Source: DAOUAJ01 sp034433615
Lineage (GTDB): Bacteria; Chloroflexota; Anaerolineae; DUEN01
Direction of reading: 5' to 3'
Assembly (NCBI GenBank): GCA_034433615.1
Contig: DAOUAJ010000067.1
Span: 1-16,174, forward strand
DNA length: 16,174 bases
Shown: positions 7,153 to 13,111 of the stretch, piece after piece
Position numbering within the stretch: position 1 is the first letter of the stretch
How the letters are laid out: each line of letters opens with the position of its first letter
Notes under the pieces: model-generated
Database searches by the model: none
Told to the model about the DNA's origin: nothing
Seen by the model: only the letters and a program-made list of their open reading frames with translations
Translations under genes and position numbers: made by a program

Positions 7153-7619
7153 GGGGCCAGCCGCAGCCGGCGGAGGATGTTGGGAAAGGCGGCATCAAGC
7201 AGGCTGTCCAGTTCGTTCGCGCAGCGGCGATATTCTGCCAGCGGCTGGCCGTAGGGGTCCTCCACGTCGTGATACTTCCCAGCCATCTCGCTCAGCAGAA
7301 AGACTTTGTGCAGGTACTGTGGAGCCAAATTGAAGATCGAGCGGCGATGCGCCTCTTCCATGACCAGGATGAGATCCGCCTGGGCTATATCCGCCACTCC
7401 CAATTCATGAGAGCGATGATGAGAGATATCCACGCCGCGCTCTGCCATCACCTGCACGGCCTCTTCGCTGGCCGATCGTCCTGTCGCGGAGAACACGCCT
7501 GCCGATCGTACTTGCACCTGGCTGTCCAGGCCGACTGCGGTCAGCCGTTGGTGCAGCATCCCCGCAGCCATCGGCGAGCGGCAGAGGTTCCCTGTACACA
7601 CAAAAAGGATCGTCTTCAC
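7149..7619 (-). CDS. Low-molecular-weight protein tyrosine phosphatase (Wzb/YwlE-like)
   Basis: A 156-residue enzyme that removes phosphate from protein Tyr (or, in some relatives, Arg). The P-loop CTGNLCRSPMA has nucleophile C8, R14 and S15. The proton-donor loop DPYG lies at 121-124, and the length is standard. Wzb-type enzymes carry Ile at the residue after Asn and YwlE arginine phosphatases carry Thr. Leu12 here favours tyrosine specificity but is not decisive. GTG at 7619 is chosen because AGGAG (7629-7625) lies five bases before it. An in-frame GTG at 7646 would add nine residues, lacks a ribosome binding site and almost coincides with the predicted transcription start. Lying between two glycosyltransferase operons suggests control of capsule or exopolysaccharide export, as with Wzb/Wzc, but no Wzc-like kinase is present in the window. 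Confidence 0.92.
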   Translation of the reverse strand: MKTILFVCTGNLCRSPMAAGMLHQRLTAVGLDSQVQVRSAGVFSATGRSASEEAVQVMAERGVDISHHRSHELGVADIAQADLILVMEEAHRRSIFNLAPQYLHKVFLLSEMAGKYHDVEDPYGQPLAEYRRCANELDSLLDAAFPNILRRLRLAP

Positions 7620-7654
7620 ACTGTCTCCTGGAGCAGTTGGGATCACCAGGCGCG

Positions 7655-7684
7655 ATTATAGCACGCCTCTCGCCGAGTAGTCTA
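7655..7684 (-). promoter_or_regulatory. Promoter of the phosphatase gene
   Basis: On the minus strand, a perfect TATAAT (7660-7655) follows TAGACT (7684-7679, four of six consensus) at 18 bases. The predicted start is near 7648, giving a 29-base leader with AGGAG before the GTG at 7619. Confidence 0.6.
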
Positions 7685-7697
7685 CTATGTTACGCTG

Positions 7698-7720
7698 CCC
7701 TGAGGCAGTCCAGGGTTTTT
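7698..7720 (+). terminator. Possible intrinsic terminator with competing hairpins
   Basis: CCCTG (7698-7702) pairs with CAGGG (7711-7715) and is followed at once by TTTTT (7716-7720). The stem is short. The same bases can form CTGCC/GGCAG (7695-7699 with 7704-7708) or GGCAGT/ACTGCC (7704-7709 with 7722-7727). It could stop + strand transcripts that have run through the phosphatase gene from the first glycosyltransferase operon. Confidence 0.35.
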
Positions 7721-7771
7721 AACTGCCGCATCAGGAGAAAATGGGAAAGCCCTGAAGCCCTGCTCACTGGC

Positions 7772-7800
7772 TTGACGAGCCCCGCGCCTGGTGATATATT
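7772..7800 (+). promoter_or_regulatory. Strong sigma-A promoter of the GT4-GT4-GT9 operon
   Basis: TTGACG (7772-7777) and TATATT (7795-7800) are 17 bases apart. TGA precedes the -10, so it is an extended -10 as well. Transcription should begin near 7807 and give an 87-base leader before the ATG at 7894. Confidence 0.75.
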
Positions 7801-7819
7801 ACAACAGCATATCAAAAGT

Positions 7820-7856
7820 GCCCTCTGACCCAGGCGAAGCAGCAGGGACAGAGGGC
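7820..7856 (+). promoter_or_regulatory. Leader hairpin of the second glycosyltransferase operon
   Basis: GCCCTCTG (7820-7827) pairs perfectly with CAGAGGGC (7849-7856). An inner CCC/GGG can extend the stem, and CTCTTTA follows. It sits about 13 bases after the predicted transcription start and 37 bases before the ATG. It may stabilise the mRNA or act as a weak attenuator; the U-run is too interrupted for a confident terminator. AGGAGA at 7885-7890 is the ribosome binding site. Confidence 0.5.
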
Positions 7857-7893
7857 CTCTTTATGTCATGCCCGATTCGTCGGCAGGAGAGTC

Positions 7894-9045
7894 ATGCACT
7901 TCACCATTGACGCCAGGCTGGTGCACTACACGCAGGCAGGAATCGGTCAGTACACGATCCGCCTGATCCAGGCGCTTGCCGCGCTTGACCAGGAGGACGA
8001 GTTCATCATTCTGCAGAGCCACAAGCATCCTGAACCCATTGTGGAGCAGGCTAACTTCCGACGGGTAGGACTGTGGACACCTCCCCACAACCGTTTTGAG
8101 CAGCTTTTGCTGCCGTTGGAGTTGCTACGTGTAGAGGCTGGCGTTCTTCATTCTCCTGACTTCATCCCGCCTCTCTACAGCCAGCGGTTTCGCTCCGTCA
8201 TCACTATCCACGATTTGCACTTCCTTATTTACCCGCAGTTTCTGACCGAGGAGAGCGCGCGTTACTATGGGCAGATTGACCGGGCTGTGCAGCACGCCTG
8301 CCACATCATCGTGCCCTCCAACGCCACCAAGCAAGACACGATCAACCTGCTGGGCGTGCCTGAATCTAAGATCAGCGTCATCTCCGAGGCGGCCAACCCG
8401 TTGTTCCACCCTATGGATCGGCAGGAGGCGCTGGCGAAGGTGCGCGCTCGTTTCCCAGGCCTGCCGCGCGAGTTTATCCTCTTCGTGGGCACGCTGGAGC
8501 CTCGCAAGAACATCCCTACCCTCCTGCGCGCCTACCAGCACCTGCGCGAGGCATATAAGATCGAAGCGGAGCTGGTCTTCGTCGGGCGGCGGGGTTGGCT
8601 GGTGGATGACCTGCTCCGCCAAGTCCACGAGATGAGGCTGCAAGACTACTGTCATTTCCTGGGAAGGGTGGACGACGGCGATCTGCTCTTTCTTCTCAAC
8701 GCTGCGCGTTGTCTGACCTTGCCTGCTCATTACGAAGGTTTTGGGTTGCCGCCGCTGGAGGCGATGGCCTGCGGTACACCAGTGGTCGTTTCCAACGCAG
8801 CCAGCTTGCCGGAGGTGGTGGGTGACGCTGGCCTCCTGGTGGACCCTAACGTTTGGGAAGAGCTGGCCGTGGCTTTATGGCGCGTACTGACCGATGAGCA
8901 GCTTGCCAACGAGTTACGGCAGAAGGGACGCCAACGGGCGGCTTTGTTCTCGTGGGAGCGCGCGGCCCAGGAGACGCTCGTAGTGTACCGTCAGGTCGCG
9001 ACTCAGCCGGCGGCCCAGGCCAGAGCCTATCGGGTGCAAGTGTAA
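7894..9045 (+). CDS. Family 4 glycosyltransferase
   Basis: A 383-residue GT-B enzyme of the retaining GT4 family (RfaB/mannosyltransferase-like), building a cytoplasmic glycan intermediate. The N-terminal domain opens with MHFTIDARLVHYTQAGIGQY, with the Gly-rich acceptor loop at 16-19, and continues through TIHDLHFLIYPQFL (104-117) and IVPSNATKQD (139-148), the usual end of the first Rossmann domain. The donor domain begins with FVGTLEPRKNIPTLLRAY (197-214) and has the EX7E motif in EGFGLPPLEAMACGTPVV (E281, E289), then SLPEVVGDAGLLVDP. The TLEPRKN form is common in GT4 mannosyl- and rhamnosyltransferases; the actual sugar is not decidable. ATG 7894 has a good AGGAGA four bases upstream. The next gene starts two bases past its stop. 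Confidence 0.93.
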   Translation: MHFTIDARLVHYTQAGIGQYTIRLIQALAALDQEDEFIILQSHKHPEPIVEQANFRRVGLWTPPHNRFEQLLLPLELLRVEAGVLHSPDFIPPLYSQRFRSVITIHDLHFLIYPQFLTEESARYYGQIDRAVQHACHIIVPSNATKQDTINLLGVPESKISVISEAANPLFHPMDRQEALAKVRARFPGLPREFILFVGTLEPRKNIPTLLRAYQHLREAYKIEAELVFVGRRGWLVDDLLRQVHEMRLQDYCHFLGRVDDGDLLFLLNAARCLTLPAHYEGFGLPPLEAMACGTPVVVSNAASLPEVVGDAGLLVDPNVWEELAVALWRVLTDEQLANELRQKGRQRAALFSWERAAQETLVVYRQVATQPAAQARAYRVQV

Positions 9046-9047
9046 GA

Positions 9048-10301
9048 GTGCATCTCACCCAACAAATCCTGTTCCTTACCCCTCAGCTTCCCTACCCACC
9101 GCAGCAGGGAACGGCCATCCGTAACTTCAACCTGTTAGCGGGGCTGACCCAGCATCACGTGGTGGATCTGCTGACGTTCCTGCAACCAGGCGACACCCTG
9201 ACCCCCGATTCGCCCCTGCATGGCTTGTGTCGGACCATTGTCACCGCCCCGGTGCCTCGGCGCACGCTGGCCGACCGCCTGCGTACCACGTTGACCTCAC
9301 CCCTTCCGGACATGGCGCTGCGCCTGGAATCGCCGGAGATGTGGCAACGTCTACGCGAGCTGATGCAGCAGCGAACATACGACATCGTGCAGATCGAAGG
9401 GATCGAGATGGCCTCCTATGGCCTAGCGATAGCCGGCGTGCGCCTGACCCCTGGCGCTGTGGCCGTCGAGCCGCAAGTGCCGCGGCCGCGCCTGGTCTTT
9501 GACGATCATAACGCCGAGTACGTCCTGCAACAACGCGCCTTCCAGACCGATGTGCGCAAGCCGAACCGATGGGCTACAGCGGCCTACTCCCTGCTTCAGT
9601 GGCAAAAGCTGCGTCGCTACGAGCGCGCCATCTGTCGGCATGTGGACGCGGTGGCAGCCGTGTCAGCGGTGGATGCGGCCGCGCTCCAGCGATTGCTGCC
9701 CGATCTGTGCCCAGCGGTGATCCCCAACGGCGTGGATTTGACGCTCTACACGCCGGATCGTGTTCAGCCTCTGGATCTCGGCCCGGCGGCACTGGTGTTC
9801 ACCGGCAAGATGGACTTTCGGCCCAACGTGGACGCCGTGCAGTGGTTTGTCCCCATCCTGGCCCGCGTGCGACAGACTGTGCCCGACACCCGCTTCTTCA
9901 TCGTCGGGCAGAAGCCGCATCCCCGGCTGATGCGCCTGGCGGGCGATCCCGCCATAGCGGTAACGGGCTGGGTGCCTGATGCCCGTCCCTATATCGCCGG
10001 GGCGTCCGTGTATGTTGTGCCGTTGCGCGTAGGCGGCGGCACCCGGCTTAAGGTGCTGGAAGCGATGGCACTGGGCCGGGCCATCGTCTCCACCCGACTG
10101 GGCGTAGAAGGGTTTGACGTAACCGATGGGCGCGAGCTGCGCCTGGCGGACACCCCGGAGACATTCGCTCAGGCAGTGGTCGAGTTGCTGCAAGATGCCG
10201 GGCAACGAGCACGGCTGGGAGCGGCCGCCCGCGCCTTTGTGGAAGCACGCTATGGCTGGGAGCGGATCGTGCCTGCTATGGAACGACTGTATGAGGACTG
10301 A
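9048..10301 (+). CDS. Family 4 glycosyltransferase (PEP-CTERM/EpsH1-type Stp1-like)
   Basis: A 417-residue GT-B enzyme. The N-terminus ILFLTPQLPYPPQQGTAIRNFNLL (about 7-30) is the signature of the Stp1-like group (LTxxxPYPPxxGxxIRxFxLL) found in exopolysaccharide loci. Further on are YDIVQIEG (111-118), FDDHNAEYVLQQR (151-163), IPNGVD (225-230), FTGKMDFRPNVDAVQWF (251-267) and FIVGQKPHP (284-292). The donor site lies in VPLRVGGGTRLKVLEAMALG (324-343), with its catalytic-type E338. The frame is open from 8952, but sequence before residue 33 of that frame is shadow of the previous gene. GTG 9048, two bases after the upstream TAA, starts exactly where homology begins. No strong ribosome binding site is seen, so translation may depend on coupling. 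Substrate unknown. Confidence 0.9.
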   Translation: MHLTQQILFLTPQLPYPPQQGTAIRNFNLLAGLTQHHVVDLLTFLQPGDTLTPDSPLHGLCRTIVTAPVPRRTLADRLRTTLTSPLPDMALRLESPEMWQRLRELMQQRTYDIVQIEGIEMASYGLAIAGVRLTPGAVAVEPQVPRPRLVFDDHNAEYVLQQRAFQTDVRKPNRWATAAYSLLQWQKLRRYERAICRHVDAVAAVSAVDAAALQRLLPDLCPAVIPNGVDLTLYTPDRVQPLDLGPAALVFTGKMDFRPNVDAVQWFVPILARVRQTVPDTRFFIVGQKPHPRLMRLAGDPAIAVTGWVPDARPYIAGASVYVVPLRVGGGTRLKVLEAMALGRAIVSTRLGVEGFDVTDGRELRLADTPETFAQAVVELLQDAGQRARLGAAARAFVEARYGWERIVPAMERLYED

Positions 10302-11517
10302 GGCGATCACCCCACCTGACCAGCGGGAGCATCTGGCGCGCCAACATCTGGCTGCACGCTCTGCCACGCCAGCCCATTCTGGGCTACAACGCCTGCGCTT
10401 GTGGGGCCTGCGCGCCGTCGGCACCGTGCTTCGCCTGCGCTCTGATAAGCCAAAACCACGGCCTGACTCGCGCATCCTGGTCATCCGCCCCGATCACCTG
10501 GGCGATCTCCTGTTCAGCACGCCCGCCCTGGCCCGGCTGCGCCAACAACGCCCGAAGGCATCCATCACGGCGATGGTAGGGCCGTGGGGACAGCCGGTGT
10601 TGGCCCACAACCCCGACGTGGACGAGCTACTGATCTGTCCGTTCCCCGGCTTCACGCGCCAGCCCAAGCGATCTGCCTGGGAGCCGTACCGCATCTTGGC
10701 TGATTATGCCGTTCGTCTGCGCCGGCAGTCCTTCGATGAAGCGATCATCCTCCGCTTTGATCACTGGTGGGGCGCGCTGCTGGCTGCGTGGGCCGGCATC
10801 CCTATCCGGCTAGGGTACGATGTCCCAGAGACGCGGCCGTTTTTGACCCAGGCCGGAGCGTATCGTTCTGGCCGCCACGAGGTCGCGCAGAATCTGATGC
10901 TGATAGACCCCGAATTGGCCATAGCGACGCCCCAGATGTGGCCCTTGCGCTTCGCTCCGGCGGCGGAGGATGAAGGTTGGGCTGACGAGTTCGTGTGTTC
11001 ACTGGGGGCATCGCCTTCTCCCCTCGTTGCCATCCACCCTGGCTCCGGTGCGCCGGTGAAGGCCTGGCGGAGCAGTGCCTGGGCGCGCGTGGCCGATGCG
11101 TTGGCCGTGCGACATGGGGCGCGCATCGTCATCACGGGCGGGCCAGGCGAGCGCAGGCTGGCCGAAGTGGTGGCGGGTGCTATGCGCCACCCGGCGACTG
11201 TCATCGCTGGCCAGACCACGTTGGGCCAATTGGGCGCGCTGCTGAGGCGGTGCGCACTGGCTATGGGGCCGGACAGTGGCCCCCTCCACCTGGCCGTAGC
11301 CATGGGTACGCCTACGATCCACCTCTTCGGCCCGGTAGATGCTCGCCTCTTTGGCCCCTGGGGCGACCCGCGGCGGCATCGCGTGCTGACGTCCGATTGG
11401 GCCTGCATCCCCTGCAATCGCCTGGATTATCCCGAGGCCGCATTGCCGGAGCACGGTTGTGTGCACGACATCGCTGAGGAGGCGGTACTGGAGGCCGCGT
11501 TCGATCTCTTGGCATAA
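10291..11517 (+). CDS. Family 9 glycosyltransferase (ADP-heptose:LPS heptosyltransferase-like)
   Basis: A 408-residue GT9 protein. After a basic N-terminal stretch of 60 residues comes RILVIRPDHLGDLLFSTPAL (61-80), the family signature in which the Asp-x-x-Gly-Asp loop contacts the acceptor. It is followed by PDVDELL and FDEAIILRFDHWWGALLAAWAGIPIRLGY (148-176). The donor domain has AIHPGSGAPVKAWR (247-260), IVITGGPGE (279-287) and MGPDSGPLHLAVAMGTPTIHLFGP (325-348), with the expected Asp, Gly-Pro-x-His and Phe-Gly-Pro positions. The family transfers heptose in LPS bacteria, but members occur in phyla without LPS, so a heptose donor should not be assumed. ATG 10291 overlaps the previous stop by 11 bases; the frame is open upstream but only as shadow. 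The C-terminus is normal (ends FDLLA). Confidence 0.9.
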   Translation: MRTEAITPPDQREHLARQHLAARSATPAHSGLQRLRLWGLRAVGTVLRLRSDKPKPRPDSRILVIRPDHLGDLLFSTPALARLRQQRPKASITAMVGPWGQPVLAHNPDVDELLICPFPGFTRQPKRSAWEPYRILADYAVRLRRQSFDEAIILRFDHWWGALLAAWAGIPIRLGYDVPETRPFLTQAGAYRSGRHEVAQNLMLIDPELAIATPQMWPLRFAPAAEDEGWADEFVCSLGASPSPLVAIHPGSGAPVKAWRSSAWARVADALAVRHGARIVITGGPGERRLAEVVAGAMRHPATVIAGQTTLGQLGALLRRCALAMGPDSGPLHLAVAMGTPTIHLFGPVDARLFGPWGDPRRHRVLTSDWACIPCNRLDYPEAALPEHGCVHDIAEEAVLEAAFDLLA

Positions 11518-11541
11518 AATACAACCTGTGCTAAACTTGCT

Positions 11542-11868
11542 TCGCAGATTGCAACCCGTTACCGCACACTATCCCTTGAACAGGTGTATGCGACACTAAC
11601 CTACTACTGGCACAATCGCGCGCGGGTGGATGCTTATCTGCGTTCAGTGGACGAAGAAGTAGAACGCCAACGGCGAGAGCAAGACTTGCATCCTTCACCA
11701 GCGATCCAACGCCTGCGTGAGCTGGCCCGCCAGCGCGATCAACAACGCGAACAACTCGCGGCAGAGGATGAGCGAGATTTGCTTCTTACTAGACGAGCGC
11801 GTTCCTCTGGTCATCCAGGTTCAACTGGCGCAGAAAGAGCCCAAGATACGCGTTTGCGCCATAGGTGA
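11542..11868 (+). pseudogene. Truncated DUF433-type antitoxin-like gene
   Basis: The frame after the GT9 stop (same frame) contains SQIATRYRTLSLEQVYATLTYYW, then HNRARVDAYLRSVDEEVERQ. This is the C-terminal half of the DUF433 domain, which normally contributes the antitoxin of a DUF433/DUF5615 (PIN-like) pair. In intact members about 40-50 residues with a beta-sheet and the first helix precede IATRYRTL. Here only about ten unrelated codons separate it from the GT9 stop, and no start codon or ribosome binding site lies at a sensible place (GTG 11584 falls within the domain). After ERQRREQDLHPSPAIQRLRELARQRDQQREQL the frame goes on for about 35 codons through the downstream gene, which suggests a lost native stop or a frameshift. 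I read this as a remnant. Confidence 0.55.
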
Positions 11869-11974
11869 TAGTACTGCGCTGCCCAAAGACACGCCGGACC
11901 TAGACGTCCTGGCCTGGATTGATCAGCCAGGTGAGTTTCAGGACCAAATCGTGCACTTGCCGCTACGGTACTGA
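11768..11974 (+). pseudogene. Truncated DUF5615 (PIN-like) toxin remnant
   Basis: From ATG 11768 the 68 residues begin MSEICFLLDERVPLVIQVQL, then KEPKIRVCAIGDSTALPKDTPDLDVLAWI. This matches the first half of DUF5615 proteins, whose N-terminal LLDE provides the first acidic residue of a PIN-like nuclease site. Full members run to about 100-115 residues and continue with a conserved VTNN or TRD-like centre and a proposed second acidic site. That centre is absent: after LAWIDQPGEF the sequence reads QDQIVHLPLRY and stops, as if an internal block had been deleted. GCAGAGG directly before the ATG could serve as a ribosome binding site, but the product should be inactive. It overlaps the antitoxin-like frame by about 100 bases, more than in working pairs. 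Confidence 0.5.
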
Positions 11975-11985
11975 GAGAATATATC

Positions 11986-12753
11986 GTGTCTTTCACTCCA
12001 ATGTTGACACTGTTAGAAGAGGACCGTCACTGGTGGTTTGCCAGCCGCACGCGGGCGCTGCTGGGGCTATTGGACCGATTCGTTGGTCCGGGCAATGAGC
12101 GCCAGGTGCTGGACGTGGGCGCGGGCGCGGGTAACATGATGCATCACCTGGCCCATTACGGCCATGTGGTGGGTGTGGACAACAACCCGCGGCCGATCGC
12201 GGTGGCGCGCGAGCGTGGCTACGACGTGCGCCTGGGGGATGCGCACGATTTACCCTTTGAGGATGCCTGTTTTGATCTGGTGACGCTGCTGGACACAGTG
12301 GAGCATTGCCCGGATGACGCGGCTGTGCTGCGCGAGTGTTTCCGGGTCACCCGGCCGGGGGGATACCTGATGATCACAGTCCCCGCCTTCATGTGGCTGT
12401 GGAGCTACAACGATGTGTTGAACAGGCATCAGCGTCGCTATACGGCGGGCGAGCTGCGCACCTGTCTCCAGCAAGCCGGCTACGCGCCCCGCTACGTCAG
12501 CTACAACAATTTTCTGGTGTTCCCGCTGGCGGCACCCATGATCCTGGTACGCCGATGGGCTGGCCGCCAGCCTGATCTGGCATCTCCACACTTCGATGAT
12601 GAGGCTTACCAGGTGGAGATGGAGCCGGCGCCGCCCCTGTTGAATGCGATCTTGATGGGTGTAGGACGGGTGGAAGCTGCCCTCTTACGATGGATAACCT
12701 TACCCATTGGGACGTCTATCATCGCCCTGGCGCAGCGTCCTGTTGATCGGTAA
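11986..12753 (+). CDS. Class I SAM-dependent methyltransferase
   Basis: A 255-residue methyltransferase of the UbiE/Methyltransf_11 kind. The core opens with HWWFASRTRALLGLLDRF, then motif I VLDVGAGAGNMMHHL (41-55), the acidic end of strand two GVDNN (63-67) and GDAHDLPFEDACFDLV (84-99). DTVEHCPDDAAVLRECFRVTRPGGYLMITVP (103-133) follows, with motif III, and then a lid region WLWSYNDVLNRHQRRYT (137-153). This YNDxxxRHxRRYT stretch is common in methyltransferases of polysaccharide loci. The C-terminal 90 residues contain a hydrophobic patch FLVFPLAAPMILVRRW that may associate with the membrane. The substrate is unknown, and a glycan or lipid-linked sugar is likely from context. The start is GTG 11986 or ATG 12001; GTG is chosen because it keeps some purine-rich sequence (GAGAGA) upstream. 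The downstream small gene follows 16 bases after its stop. Confidence 0.88.
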   Translation: MSFTPMLTLLEEDRHWWFASRTRALLGLLDRFVGPGNERQVLDVGAGAGNMMHHLAHYGHVVGVDNNPRPIAVARERGYDVRLGDAHDLPFEDACFDLVTLLDTVEHCPDDAAVLRECFRVTRPGGYLMITVPAFMWLWSYNDVLNRHQRRYTAGELRTCLQQAGYAPRYVSYNNFLVFPLAAPMILVRRWAGRQPDLASPHFDDEAYQVEMEPAPPLLNAILMGVGRVEAALLRWITLPIGTSIIALAQRPVDR

Positions 12754-12769
12754 ATGTGGAGGTGGAAAG

Positions 12770-13042
12770 ATGAGCGCCGAGGAAGTGAAACGGGAAGCGG
12801 AGTTTGATTTCGCGGATTGGGTGGCCGAGGGCATTCGTGGCCTGCGGCAAGAGGTGAAAAAGGCGCCCTGCAGACTCCTGCCTGAGGAGTTCTGGGAACA
12901 CGCGCGAGCATCGCGGCGAGAGGCGTTGTTGGCCTTCCGCTCACTGGTAGACGCGGCCATCGAATGTCTCACTCCGACCGAGGCAGAGGGAGAATCTGGC
13001 CGGCCGCGCCGTCAGCGTGCCACCAAAATCGAAGTTCAGTAG
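12770..13042 (+). CDS. Small charged helical protein of unknown function
   Basis: A 90-residue protein I cannot assign to a characterised family. It starts MSAEEVKREAEFDFADWV, is predicted to be mostly helical, and carries LLPEEFWEHARASRREALL (41-59), then AFRSLVDAAIECL (60-72). A basic, disordered tail rich in Arg, Lys and Glu closes it. The shape (amphipathic helices plus charged tail, no membrane segment) resembles small conserved proteins of Chloroflexota of unknown function, but that is recollection and not shown here. ATG 12770 has an excellent ribosome binding site, GGAGG at 12758-12762, seven bases away. This argues that the gene is real and well translated. It shares a transcript with the methyltransferase. 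Confidence 0.72.
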   Translation: MSAEEVKREAEFDFADWVAEGIRGLRQEVKKAPCRLLPEEFWEHARASRREALLAFRSLVDAAIECLTPTEAEGESGRPRRQRATKIEVQ

Positions 13043-13066
13043 GGGCGATCCCCCATCGGGTGGGCA

Positions 13067-13097
13067 CTCCCATTCGGGGAGCAGGCGGGGCACCGCC
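13067..13097. terminator. Two hairpins between convergent genes
   Basis: CTCCC/GGGAG (13067-13071 with 13077-13081) and GGCGG/CCGCC (13084-13088 with 13093-13097) lie between the end of the small charged protein gene and the end of rqcH. Neither has a convincing T-run on either strand. They may act as a weak bidirectional stop or as mRNA 3' ends. Confidence 0.35.
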
Positions 13098-13111
13098 CTT
13101 ACGTTTCGAGG

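Noticed and set aside
6894..7661. Long plus-strand open frame over the phosphatase gene
   Set aside because: The minus-strand phosphatase has clear motifs and a ribosome binding site; the plus-strand frame has none.
7637..7828. 63-codon open frame in the divergent control region
   Set aside because: It covers the promoters and hairpins and has no ribosome binding site or recognisable sequence.
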